This document shows positions 40,981 through 52,436 of a stretch of DNA of 64,000 nt, piece by piece (within the stretch, counting starts at the first letter, position 1; every line of letters begins with the position of its first letter). The stretch covers positions 25,423,501-25,487,500 of the forward strand of contig CM050446.2 of the NCBI GenBank assembly GCA_027563935.2. Reading direction: 5' to 3'. Below the pieces are notes generated by a model that was not told the origin of the DNA, did no database searches, and saw only the letters and a program-made list of their open reading frames with translations. The stretch is from Costus lasius (taxonomy: Eukaryota > Streptophyta > Magnoliopsida > Zingiberales > Costaceae). Made by a program: the position numbers and the translations under genes.

Positions 40981-42765
40981 CTACAACAATGCAAGAACAG
41001 CAAGGTCAGTATCAATGTTAGAATCAATCCAGGACTTAAGGAAGATTCTTTTCTCACTATTTTATCTGGCTGAAAAATCCAGCAAAACAGCCCGAAAGAG
41101 TAAATCTCTTTTAGTGAGATGGGATCCAGATTTCATACTTGGTCTCCGCGTCCCGCTCAGGCGAGATAAGTTGCACAGAGAGTACAAGCACTAATTTCTG
41201 GTAGGCAATCCCAGCCAATCGTCAACCCGTGCGATTCCCCTTCATGTGGGCGATCCAGCCGACTGTGCCAACTGAGTTGGTACAACACAATCTCTGACCC
41301 CACAGATGGCTGCCTCCATATAGCTAACATATGCGCCATATGTAGCCTACATGGTCAAGCTGACCCAACCTACTCCCTGGACCACCACGTGCTATGCTGA
41401 GCAACGAGAAGCGATAAATCCCTTCCCTGTAACACGCAGGTGTAATCCCGCACCGTCTGAAGATAGATGGGCGTGCCCACTGAGTGGGTACAACACGGCC
41501 CCAACGATAGTCAGAACAGTGAGGTTTCGCGTCAAAAGGCTTACGAGCTTGATATTTTAGCGTTGGATTTTAACGGTCCTTTTATCTTCTCAACTATCAT
41601 ACAAATCCTATGGTGATAGCAGAAGATTAAATCATGCAGTTCTAATTATTTAAACAATAAATAGAAAGCATGCTGATCTTATGTGGTAAAAGCCCAACAA
41701 GCCTAGGTAAGACCTTAATTTAACTTAAGTCTTCACATGAGCTATTCATGGGTCTTTTGCATTCTTCCGGCCCAAATCAGGGCCCAAGCGCTCACTGCAG
41801 CTCAGGTGCGCCCACTAGGTAAATGCGCCTGTCCCAGAGTCGAACCCTGGACCTCCCACCTGGTCAAGCCACTACTGCATGCGCCTCTGCCAAGTGTGCT
41901 CTGTGCTCATGTCTGATTAAAATTACACTTTAATCTATCTAGACATGATTGACACGCAGGTCAATAACACTTTATAAATTAAATAAAATGTGATGCGCAG
42001 ATCACAGTAAATAATTTACATTTATTAACCAGGCACGCAGGCCCCAGCACAGCACACATTAAAACGGGCAGCCCACATAAGATTAAATAAACATTCATCA
42101 TGTATACAATCAACATGTGATCCAAACATGCAAATAAAATTTTTGAAAACCCCATTGGCATCAATTTTATTTTTCTTATGTGCCCTACTACCTTACAACG
42201 GTCCATTACTAGGGATCCACTCATCAGTCCTAGTTAGATCCACTGCCCTTACATGCACCAAGTCCTAATTGACTTGAGTCGACCAAATGGTCAACCATGC
42301 ATGGGCCAAGGGCTGAACGACCTCATGAGTTCTGGCAAGCGGGTGTGACCCCGGGCCTAACTCATGCGCGTTCACAGGTTGTCTCAACCAGACATCGCTA
42401 CACGCCTGTCTGCAGTCGACCTATAGTCACCTCGTGCTTGCGCACAGGTGCCATCTGGTCGACCCATCTAGGCTGTCAGATAGTCTGATCAGACTGTTTG
42501 GATCTTAACTAGATGATGACTTCAACCCTAATAACCCGTCTAAGGTTTTATAGCAGGCGCCGCTTAGATCTAATGGTAAGCGTGCAGATGATTTTGTTTT
42601 AACGAAAAACAGTCAACCACAATATGAAACATGCGCCACCTTCATACATGCGCCAACATGAATATACAACATGTAATTTTTCGCATGTAACATATAGATC
42701 TATCTGTGTTGCGCAAACATGGATCACAAGAGCATCAAGCAATCATAAAAACATGCATAAAACAT
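40981..42765 (-). other. C4 leader region
   Basis: A long untranslated leader (1.8 kb) between primer site and gag. Small frames are present but nothing recognisable apart from a tRNA-like SINE candidate at about 41741-41905. Confidence 0.6.
41741..41905 (-). mobile_element. Candidate tRNA-derived SINE
   Basis: On the minus strand TGGCAGAGGCG (41882-41892) resembles a polymerase III A box, and GGTTCGACTCT (41836-41846) is a near-perfect B box about 35 bp further on, as in tRNA-headed SINEs. The body continues through TGGGCGCACCTGAGCTGCAG to GGGCCCTGATTTGGGCC. I see no clear A- or T-tail and no target duplication. It could alternatively be a chance tRNA-like stretch of the copia leader. Confidence 0.4.
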
Positions 42766-42777
42766 GCTCTGATACCA
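42766..42777 (-). promoter_or_regulatory. C4 primer-binding site (initiator tRNA-Met)
   Basis: TGGTATCAGAGC on the minus strand, two bases after the LTR terminal CA; it matches the standard initiator tRNA-Met copia site fully. Confidence 0.92.
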
Positions 42778-42779
42778 AT

Positions 42780-44449
42780 TGAAAGTCCCCTAACATGGGG
42801 CGAAACCCTAATAGGCGCATGTAGAGGATTTAACGCAGCGGAATAGGTTTCTAGATCGATGCATGCAGTATGATCAACTTTAAATTTTCATATACATGAG
42901 GATCGATTCTTACCAATGCCATTTCTTGGATGGCGTCTAGGAAGAAGAGAGTCGAATGCTTCTCCTCCAAATGGTGCGCACACAAGGTGATGTCGCCTAC
43001 TCCTTTTTTTTGATCCTTGTGCTAGCAAGGTTCTCCAAAGGTCCTTGTCGTATGGAAGGGAAGAGAAGACAACTTTGCTTGGCGAAACCTCTCCCTTGTC
43101 GTCTCAACTTCTCCTCTCGAGAATGTGTGTAGAGACCAAGCCAAAGAGGCGACAAGAGGCGTGAAAGAGAGAACGTGAGGCGTGCCCACGTTTAGAGACA
43201 TGTTTTCTAAAAATAGAAAAATCTCAACTTGTGATGCGACCATGGGTTTACCCCAATCGCAAATTCCTCTCCTCTTGAACCATGCGCTCACTTGATGAGC
43301 CGGTTCAATTTGGTCTGGTTCAAAGACCAATTAACCCAAGCAATTTGGTCTAGATCACAATAAACCCTAAGGCTCCAGATCTAACCGTTCATCTCTTGAT
43401 GCTCCTGATCTCACTGATCTAGCATCCATTCTCTCGATCAAAGCTTACCGATCTCAAGCCCTAATCAATCAAACATGATCAGACCAGATCTCACTTACAA
43501 TCAGAGTTTAAATCCCTTTAAACTGAACCCAAACAATTCAGTCCACACGATCTGACTTAAGTAAGCCATATCATCAAATTGTGCGACCCTAAGGGTTTCC
43601 TTTAAATGTCGGTAACGACAACTCACGTTATCACGATCAGTGAGGGGTATCTAGCAACACATCACTGTCTCCCGATATAAAGGAAAGAGTCTTCTAAGAC
43701 TACACCCAAACCACAGCACAAGTGTGAATCCACTTCACTAGGCATACATGTTTCCTTTGCCACTGGATGTTCTTATTGGACAAGCGTGTCAAGCCTGTAG
43801 CTCCAATATGATGAGAATGATTAGATCAGATGAACATAGTCACCTGGGTATGGCCATACACTTTCTCAATCATCTCATCCAGGGGGCCCCTATAGAACAT
43901 CACACTCCAAACTAGGAGACGGCAATCCTTTATCTATCATTAGCACCCTAACATGATTCATGCTCATCATCCAAGATAGTCTATAACCATTATGTTTCAA
44001 ATGATATTGAACTACCTCAAAACAATGCAAATCATCATTTAGAAACACAAGTGATCTCAAGTCAGAGGAAGTATGCCACTTGTTTGCATACAAGGATTAT
44101 TCACATTGTGACAAGCAATTGAATATCCTAGTAGGGTCTGTCCAGTACATCCAATGTACCCATGAGTCTACATCTTATTCCATGCTCGAAGCATCCTATA
44201 AGATTAGAACACATATTAGTCTCAATCATATCAAGGCTGTCTCATGTTTACCAAGATATCTCGACTAAGGACAAAAGTGCATGTCAGCCAAGCTGAACAG
44301 CATTGAGACATTATTCAGAAGTATATGTATTGCAGCAGATAATATAACAACCTGAATAACAACCATTGCCTTTATAAACATAGAGTTTATACATGATACT
44401 GATATAATCCCAAGGCCTCAAACATTAGCCTTAAGGGCATACCCCAACA
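42780..44449 (-). repeat. C4 5' LTR
   Basis: 1670 bp from TGTTGGGGTATGCC (minus-strand start at 44449) to GGGGACTTTCA at 42780. No second copy is in the window because the element is truncated, so the limits rest on TG...CA termini and the adjoining primer site. Two small ORFs inside have no family resemblance. Confidence 0.8.
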
Positions 44450-44909
44450 ACCGGCGACCCTTCCCGTCCAGCTCCGGCTGCCGATTTGGTATTTTCTTGC
44501 CCGATTTTTCCGTTTTGGTGAGTTTTGCAAGATTTCCGCCCCTTTCCTTGTTTCTTTCCGTTTCTTAGTTGATTTCCAAAATTTTTGTTCTCATTTACTC
44601 CTTAGATGACAAGCGACTCTTCCTAGTTTGTTTCTGGAAAATTTTGACTGATTTTGGAGTGATTTTGAGCTTCAAACGAGATAAATCAGCTGTATCCTTC
44701 AAGTTACTATTTCACCCCCATCTTTTCTAGTTAAAAATTTGGGTTTAAGCTTGGATTTCACTTATTTTTGTTCTTATGATTCTTGTTGAGTGAAGATGTT
44801 CATTTCTGAAGAGGTTGAAAGTATGATTTCTATTAGGACTCGACATTTTTTTTTTGCTATATTGTGCTATGATTTCAGTTGCAGCCCTAGTTCAACACTT
44901 CTATTCAGA
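44450..44909 (+). other. Athila-like spacer before the env-like ORF
   Basis: Resumption of the Athila-like element after the copia LTR. It is T-rich, without ORF, and contains TCCGGCTGCCGATTTGG. It possibly belongs to an untranslated leader of the downstream frame. Confidence 0.5.
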
Positions 44910-46327
44910 ATGACACCCAAAACCAAAGCTATGGTTTCAAAAAGAAGAAGCAAGGGACCAGCTGAGTCTTCAACCCCACCGAATCCTTATGGCATCATTT
45001 TTAGGGATGAAATCCAAGAGGCTAGATACAACCAATTGGTGGCTATGAGAGTTGTGAATACCAAGTATGCGGATCGATGCACGTTGGAGGCACTAGGCCT
45101 TTATGATGATGTCTTCTGGATGTTCAACCAAATAAGGGAAAAACAATTTTCCAAATGACACCGCCCACGTACCTTCCCTTGGTTTCGAAGTTTTTGAGTA
45201 GTCTGGGTATGGGGCTTGATGAGTTCACTAACCGACATGCTGATGGAGAAATTACTTTCAAATTAGCCAACATTGAAAGGAAACTTACTTTGAGAGACAT
45301 CCGAACCATCTTTCACTTATCATCAAGAGGATACACCCAAGTACCAGTGGGTTTCAAAGAGAATGTTTTCTGGAACTAAATCACTAGTGAAAATCACTTT
45401 TTTGCTGTCTCAGCTCGTGCTTCAAAGATTTCAAATCCTTGTATCAAATATGTACATAGAGTTTTGGCCCACACAGTTTTTGGGAGAGGAGATAGTGACG
45501 GCATTGTCCGTCAATCTGAGTTATATTTCTTATGGGGGATGTTACATGGATATCCAGTTGATGTAGCTTTCTTTCTTATCAAGCACATGGATAAAGTTGC
45601 CCGAGCTAAGAAAGGGGCAATTGTGATAGGGGGGTTGATCACTCCTATAGCCCTTCATTTCAATATAGAACCCTATGGAGTTGAAGTGGCTAAAGGGAAT
45701 GCAAGATTAGATATTGAGACTTGCATAGCTATGAGAATGATTGTTAGAGAGGGGGATATATTTTGTTTGGTTCTAGGACCCGGAGCACCTACTCTACCCC
45801 TACCCCACGTTGAGAAGACTACAGTTAAGAATCAAGAAAATTGGAAGGTTTCACCGAGCGATGCAGAGGCCGCCTTCGCACCACCTCTGGACTCTGTGCC
45901 ACCACCACGCACCTAGGGTGGAAGAGATGACCCATTTGAGATGGGTACAGATTCACCTTCCCACCATGCTGCAGATTCTTCCTATCATGCTGGAGGCTCT
46001 TCTCACAGACCTAGTGGAGGATGGCCCAGTGCCCATGACCCAGGGTTTTAGGCTCTCTTTGCTCAGATGTACTATCAGGAGCGGCGCATGGAGAAGATGC
46101 TTGATACCATGGGGAAGATGTCTGACTCCATGTATCATCTACACCACGATGTTGAAGAGCTGAGAAACTACATGGAGGAGATGGGAAATTTCTTATATGA
46201 CCATTTTAGTTTCGAGGACACCAGGAGAGGTGGAGTCTACGGTGGAGATCAAGGAGTGCAGCAGGATGATCCTATGGACGCAGTTGCTGAGGACACAGAG
46301 GAGATTAGATCAGATGATGACCAGTAG
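44910..46327 (+). pseudogene. Athila env-like ORF (ATHILA ORF/Transposase_32-like), disrupted
   Basis: MTPKTKAMVSKRRSKGPAES starts a frame broken at about 45155 by a one-base loss (KQFSK into MTPPTYLPLVSKFLSSLGMG). It then continues in one frame with stops at 45377, 45914 and about 46049. Recognisable parts: DGEITFKLANIERKLTLRDI, LAHTVFGRGDSDGIVRQSEL, YFLWGMLHGYPVDVAFFLI, and a C-terminal coiled coil RRMEKMLDTMGKMSDSMYHL. This resembles the protein many plant Athila elements encode downstream of pol, annotated as ATHILA ORF or putative plant transposon protein. There is no obvious signal peptide or fusion peptide, so envelope function is not supported. Confidence 0.75.
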
Positions 46328-47700
46328 AGTTTTGTGAGTATTCCTTTTTCCTTACTTATTGTATTTCATCTTCTTTATCTTATTGATGTTTCACGCTCCA
46401 ATAGGGAAGGATGACTCTTCCAAACTCATTGTGTCTGCCCACGCTATTTTGCCTTGTTCCTACTTGACTGCTTCATCATTCGATTGGGTTGTATAATATT
46501 CAGATATTGATATTGATTCGATTGGGTTGTACTGATATATTCTGAGTTTGAATTTTTTTATATTGATGCAATTGAGTTGTATGTTATTTGATGATATGAT
46601 TGAGATTGAGTACCTTGTTTAGGTGTATTTTGATGCATAATTGAATGTATAGTTTTACTGTTATATGTATGTGATTCCCTCTTGTTATGATTATCTTGTG
46701 GTGTAATCTGTTTTTGAGAAACTTATATTGATAAAATGATTCTCTTGATGATGAATGAGTTTATACCTGTGATTAGGACTAAACCTATTGTGTTGAATTT
46801 ATTTCTCTTATATATATCAGCCTATTGGAATTTTTCATTGATTGATGAATAAAATGTTGGGTGAACATGTTATTTGATGAATTTGGTTTAAAAAGTGAAG
46901 CTACTTCTTTAAATAAAATTAGCATGTGAGTATGATTTTTTGAATTGATATTGATTGATTAATTTAGTTGATGTTCATTCTATCGACTATTTGTTGGGAA
47001 GAAAAATTCCATGATCCAAATAAAGAGAGTGATGACTCCCTTACTTGGCACTGCACAAAATTGGCAGTGGTACCAAAGACATGGGTTGAAGTCAAAATGA
47101 GAGAAAGAAAAATCAAGAGAATGACTCCTCGTCTTGGCACCGTGTTGATTTGCAGTGGTACCTAAGTTAAGAATTGAAGTCCAAAGAAAAAAGCATATAT
47201 ATATGTGGGTACATACCATGAGAGAAATCGTTTCACATTAACTCCGCTATCTTTGGATATGAGTTCTATTACATTGATTATGTGATCAATGTACTCTAAC
47301 TTCGTCACCAGAAAAAAAAGGTGGTAATCGAATTAGAGAATGTGAACGATACATCAAAGGGAGGAACTAAAAAAAATTTTTGAGTGGAAAAAGATCTTGG
47401 AAATCCTATTCCTGTAAACAAAAGTATGATAGGTTTGAATTGAAACTGGGTGAAATCTTGAGATTGAAATTCTACTTATTGTACAAGTTGCGAAATTTTA
47501 TTTGATTAAGTTGTAGATCTTGAGAATTGAATTCAAAGGATGAGATGTTTATTTAGAATTTTATGAAACGATTGGTGAGAATTTTTCATTGGAGATTGTA
47601 TTTTAGAAATTTATTCTTCATGAGAAAGTCTATTCCTTTGATCAAATTTTGATTTTTTGCTTGAGGACAAACAAAGTTTGAGCCTTATGTATTTGATGAC
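46328..47700 (+). other. Athila-like 3' non-coding region
   Basis: AT-rich, without ORFs. It includes a roughly 77-bp duplicated segment around 47030-47166 (ATGACTCC, CTTGGCAC and GCAGTGGTACC occur twice). TTTTTTGCTTGAGGACAAAC at about 47653 matches the sequence that usually precedes the 3' LTR of Athila/Tat elements, though the G-rich tract that normally follows is missing. Confidence 0.65.
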
Positions 47701-49339
47701 AAGAAGAGATTACATGTCAATTTTCATGAAGAATTAAAACCCCAAACCACAGCAGGGCCGTAATTAATATTACGGTACCGTGGTTTCACTGAACCTACAA
47801 AACAAACCATGGTGCTACCATAATTTCGGAGCACTGTCGTAATTTGGGGTGAATTTTGAACATAAAGTTTTGCAGATATTACGGCACTGCCGTAATCCAT
47901 ATTACGGGCCGTAATTTCGAGAGATTTTTCACCCGAGAGATTTGATAAGTTTACGGCACTACCATAATGGATATCACAGGCCGTAATCCTGGTCGATTTC
48001 TATACAGAAAACTTTGCTGAAATTACGACACTGCCATAATAAAAAACACGGCCGTAATTCTAACCTGGACAGCTGAGTTTCACGGGTATTTTTGAAGTCT
48101 GATTCTTGCGCGGATGATTTCGGACGATCTAGACCATCAATTCGAGATCTGTAAAAAGGGAAATACTGAGGAGATCGAGAAGGGGAGACACACACGAAAA
48201 GCCCTAATTTTCATCCACGATCGAGAGACAAATCAAGATTTGAACCGTCGGGAAGCGTACAGTGCATCTCCGGCCGAGAAATTTGAGGGGAAGCTGCGCC
48301 TAGAGGAAGAGAACATACTCCAGAAGTTTCAGAGCAAAAGGAGAACGATCGGAGGAGAAATCGACAAACGAAGCGTCGCCAGCACTGTTCATCACGCCTT
48401 CTAGAGTAAAATTACGACTGTAATGAAAATTACAGCCGGGCTGTTATTTGATTTCCTCTTTCCTTTTGATTTTTAATCCTTTGATACAATGATTTATTGT
48501 AATTCTTCAACTATACTAGCTTAAACCCTTCATGGGACATGGGGTATAATCCCCTTAATTTCTTATGACTAGATGACTTTTATTTCGTCAAGATAATTTT
48601 AATATGATAATTCTACTTATGTGATGATTGCCTTTAATTCTCCTTAGATTTATTTTACCAGCATAATTTAGAGTTTTTGTGATATGGACTGAAAAAGTTA
48701 TTTGCGAAAACTTGGAACCCTAAAATTGAATGTTAAGAACTCATTATAAGAAATTAAGTTTATTCTTATTTCTTGATTTTAGAAGTATATTGCCATGTTG
48801 ATAATCTGAATCTAGGATTGAATTATTGAAATAAACATGATGATACTGTGAGAAATCAAGTATTGGATCGTTGGAGAACATTAACTAGAACCTGTGAAAC
48901 TATAATATGAAAATATATAGTTTTCACTTGAGATAATTGACTTAGGATTTGGATGCACGAAAGTGATCTTTGAATTCTTTGTCAATGATTTACATATCTA
49001 TATCATTGAATAGATCCTGTGCAAAAGTGAGGATTGGTTCTTTGTAAATTGTCTGCGCGAAAGCAAGATGATATCCATATAAGTAAATTATATTTTTATC
49101 ATAATAAAATTAGACTGACGAACACTTATTTAGATCAAGTCATTGAAATTAAGGTGGATGAAACCCTAGTCCCAGTTTCTCTCTCTGACCTTTTCGTGTT
49201 CTTTCCGATCGTTCGCTCACATCATTTTTAATTACCTAGCTAGTGAAAAATTGATTTTTCGGTACTTGATAAACGAGGTTTCTGTGGTTCGATATCTTAA
49301 TTATTACTTCGAGTATCCATGCACTTGCGGACACAACAA
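47701..49339 (+). repeat. Athila-like 3' LTR, lacking its first 205 bp
   Basis: It aligns from AAGAAGAGATTACATGTCAA to TGCACTTGCGG with 32795-34437. Palindromes ATTACGGCACTGCCGTAAT and ATTACGGGCCGTAAT at about 47879-47913 are better preserved than in the 5' copy, while others have lost single bases (for example GCACTGTCGTAAT). It ends next to CCCCT. Confidence 0.88.
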
Positions 49340-49911
49340 CCCCTGTCGCTGGTGCCCCCATCCCCTCCCTCGCCGGTGATCCCAGATCACCGGTTACAAA
49401 TCTCTTACCCATCCGACACCTCCCCAGGCGCCGAACTCTCATTGCTATTTACTGATGAAGCTTGCTCCAATCACTCAATCACTCCACTGGATCACTTGAT
49501 CACTCTCCCATCCCTCTTTAGCTCTCCCTGTCGACGGCTTTTTAAAGATGAGAGCCGCCGCACCCTTCGCGTTGTCCGCAAGCGTCCGCAGCTGCGTTCA
49601 AAGTCGTGTGCCCTTGTTGCCCACCAAGACCTCCGCAAAACTTGGTCCAGTCGCAGCTTCCTTCCGTGTCCGATTCCGATGCCGAGCTCCTCGCATCATC
49701 GCCGCCAGCGTCCGAACGACTCAGCGGAGAATGCACGTCTGCAAATGAAACTTTTGTTACGCTTACGCTTCCGAATTTGGGGTTAATATCAATTGTTGCC
49801 CGGGCAATTCCCTCTTGCAGACGGGCTCCACGCTCGAGCTTTTGGATTTGGTTTGGGCCACCACCCAGCCCAATTGGATATGGCTTGGCCCAGTGATCCA
49901 TGGGCCTAACA
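49340..49911 (-). mobile_element. Element X 3' LTR, third fragment
   Basis: Homologous to about 51866-52436: CCCCTGTCGCTGGTGCCC, CACTCCACTGGATCACTTGA, CGTTGTCCGCAAGCGTCCGC, and the terminus CAGTGATCCATGGGCCTAACA. On the minus strand TGTTAGGCCC is preceded by the purine tract GGGGGAGAAT (49912-49921), showing that this is the start of the 3' LTR of a minus-strand element. Confidence 0.9.
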
Positions 49912-49959
49912 ATTCTCCCCCGTCCAATTTGGACATCGCCCTCGATGTCTGTCATGGGC

Positions 49960-51228
49960 GGATCTTTCGCAACCATCGCCCTGATCCGACATTGCTGAAC
50001 CTCCTTGGCAGTGTTTGGAGCTGCTTGGATCACACCAACTCTCACCTCCTCGATGTTGATTTCAGCTTCTTTAGCTGGTTCCTGTGCCATGATAGCAATA
50101 ATCTTCTATCTCATGGGGCAATCCTTCATCCAGTGAGAACCGCCGTACAAGAAACAATCCTGTGGCTTCGATTCTGCATGTGTCCTTCCCACAGGACGAT
50201 ATAGCTCTCGTCGTCCCGGTGAACCCCTATCCTACCGGGGAAAGGGTCTACCCCTTTCTGGAACTCTAGCCCTCGGCAGGGTGCCACACTTCGGTGGTGA
50301 CCTGGATTTTCTTGGTGGTGCTGATCTGTAGTTCAGATTATCCACCAAAGATTCGGCTACCGCCGTAGCCACCCTCCAGTCTGGTGGTGAGTGTCGCCGG
50401 ACCTCCGTTTCTGCCCATGGTTGACGGTTCCGGAGGAAGAAGTACCTCCTGTCTACCTCCGTCATGTCCGGTAGAACCAACATTAGTGCAGAGAATGCCC
50501 TAACGTACTCCTGGATCGACCCAGTGTGCCTCAACCAATCCACTTTGCCACAAGCCTGATCCGCCGTGTTCCCGGGAAGAAACTGCCACCACAGTTCCTC
50601 ACGGAAGGTCTCCCAAGGCCAACTAGAAGCCTCCGATGTCGAGTTAACTTTAGTCCTCCACCAAAGTTTCGCATTGGCTGTGAGATATGCGATGCATACC
50701 CGCACCCGATCTTCCTCTGGAACACGGCTCACAGAGAACAACTGCTCCATGTCCCATATGAAATTTTCCACCTCCTTGGACGATCCCCCCCCCCCCGAAC
50801 GTCACTGGTTTAGGGACATGTACCTTCGGCTTAGGAGCCTCCTGCTCTGCCGTCGCCATCGATCGTGATACCTGCGTCAGGGCCAAATGCGGCACGATGA
50901 TCTCAGCCTGCATCTCCTCTCGCATGCGTGCCATCTACTCTGGCAAGTCAATCAGACTCTTTAGAGTCTGCTGCAAAGCAATAATTTGCAACCTCTATTG
51001 CTCCACAGTCCTCTGAAGATGCTCAACTTGGGGAACCACCGCATTGTCCCAATCACCAGTTAGACCGAGCACCTTCTTGATCTGTGCTATGCGATCACCC
51101 TGGTTCACCATCTCGTCAGGTAGTTTAGCCATCACCTTGGCTTTACCACCTTGGGGCCAAACGTCCTCCGATAACCCTCTGGCTGTGTGCGTGATCTTCT
51201 GAAACTTCCGACCGATCTTCACCTTCAT
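49960..51228 (-). pseudogene. Element X gag
   Basis: Starts MKVKIGRKFQKITHTARGLS, with stops at about 50995 and 50937. It continues VPKPVTFGG, shifts frame in a run of ten G (50786-50795 as C on the plus strand), then ENFIWDMEQLF, AKLWWRTKV, SWPWETFREELWWQFLPGN, RHTGSIQEYVRAFSALMLVL and a zinc knuckle CFLYGGSHWMKDC at about 50120-50160. The second cysteine of the knuckle is tyrosine. Order and motifs are those of a Ty3/gypsy capsid-nucleocapsid protein, of a different lineage from the gags at 2590 and 61392. Confidence 0.85.
50786..50795. repeat. Ten-base C run (G run in X gag)
   Basis: CCCCCCCCCC at the place where X gag changes frame; expansion of an original glycine-codon G stretch is the simplest explanation for the frameshift. 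Confidence 0.9.
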
Positions 51229-51299
51229 GGGTGAAGCAGCCGTGTTGTCTCTTCCAAGATATGTGAGTTATGGGCCCACAGTCTACCTGTAATACCAAT

Positions 51300-52436
51300 T
51301 GTCACGGAACACTAGACCGGTGTGAAACCCTAGATCTCTGGATGCAAAATCATCCCGAAATCAAGAATCAAACGGAAAACCCTAACCCCAATTAGGAATT
51401 TACCTCTCTGGTCAAACCCTAATTTTGACCAAGTCCAAATAATCCACGTCAACCCCGCAAATCACTACTCCAAATTAACTCTCGGACTGCTGACATCATT
51501 ACCACGTCAGCCGCCAAAATCTGCTCGTCGCTTCTCGATTTTGACCGAGTCAAAATCATTGTGCCACCTCGAATCGAACGCTCACACGTTCGATACTGCA
51601 TCGTCATCTACTTCAAGTCGAATGCAGTCGCTGTGTTCATTCCCCTATGTATGCCACTGGAGAGCCGGCCGTGCTAGCAAGTTAGAGATGTCGCCTGCGT
51701 CCCTTCCTCAGCCTTGCGTCGCCAGCCGGGATTCACTTTGTCAAAAGCCGCTGCCGACCAGCCGAAGACAATCGAAATCTTAGAGAACAGGGGAAACGGG
51801 AAGAGGATGGAAGCTTCGATTTTATTCCTCTATAGAACTACAGAAGCTTCTTCTTGCGCCGACGACCCCTGTCGCCGGTGCCCTCGTCCCCTCCCTTTCC
51901 GGTGATCAGTTACAAAACTCTTACCCGTCGGACACCTCCCCAGGCGCTGAACTCTTACCATTGTTTACTGATGAAGCTTGCTGCAATCGCTCGATCACTC
52001 CACTAGATCGCTCGATCGCTCTCTCGTCCCTCTGCAGCTCTCCCTATTGACGGCTTTTTAAAGAAGAGAGCTGCCGCACCCTTCGCGTTGTCCGCATTGT
52101 TCGCAAGCGTCCGCAGCTGCGTTCGAAGCTATGTGCCCTTGGTGCCCGCTGAGACCTCTGCAAAGCTTGGTCCAGTTGCAGCTTCCTTCCACATCCGATT
52201 CCAATGCCGAGCTCCTCGCATCGTGGCTGTCAGCGTCCGAACGGCTTAGCGGAGAACGCGCGTCTGCAGATGAAGCTTTTGTTACACTTACGCTTCCAAA
52301 TTTGGCGTCAACATCGAATGTTGATCGGGCGATTCCCTCTCATGGACGGGCTCCGCGCTCGAGTTTTTGGATTGGGTTTGGGCCACCGCCTAGCCCAATT
52401 GGGTGTAGCTTGGCCCAGTGATCCATGGGCCTAACA
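51300..52436 (-). repeat. Element X 5' LTR (intact copy)
   Basis: 1137 bp; plus-strand TGTCACGGAACACTAGACC to CATGGGCCTAACA, so on the minus strand TGTTAGGCCC to GTTCCGTGACA. It served as the template for recognising the three pieces of the other LTR. The right flank CAGTA does not match the left flank CATAG of the 30087 copy, so no target duplication is shown. Confidence 0.88.

Larger units (their letters stand above)
37913..44449 (-). mobile_element. Ty1/copia element C4, 3'-truncated, inside the Athila-like element
   Basis: Minus strand. 5' LTR 42780-44449, primer site 42766-42777, leader 40981-42765, gag 40138-40980, pol to about 37913. Homology stops within reverse transcriptase after KIYRDRSKR; the end of RT, RNase H and the 3' LTR are missing. 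The deletion probably removed flanking Athila sequence too, so no target duplication can be verified. ACCGG (44450-44454) is the right-hand flank. Confidence 0.9.
32590..49339 (+). mobile_element. Athila-like LTR element with gag-protease and env-like ORFs but no RT/integrase
   Basis: A 16.7-kb block inserted in the X LTR, with CCCCT at both edges (32585-32589 and 49340-49344). Order: 5' LTR 32590-34437, tRNA-Asp primer site, gag-protease 34582-37167, a non-coding module with TTGGGAGGCAACCCAA, the palindrome array, an invading copia (37913-44449), an env-like ORF (44910-46327), 3' non-coding DNA, and a 3' LTR. Athila elements normally carry RT, RNase H and integrase between protease and the env-like ORF; none is visible outside the copia. 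Confidence 0.85.
49912..51299 (-). mobile_element. Internal region of gag-only element X
   Basis: Only about 1.39 kb separates the two LTRs. On the minus strand a degenerate primer site TGGTATTACAGG follows the 5' LTR, then gag starts at 51228 and runs almost to the purine tract GGGGGAGAAT. There is no protease, RT, RNase H or integrase, so X would depend on enzymes from another element. Confidence 0.85.
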
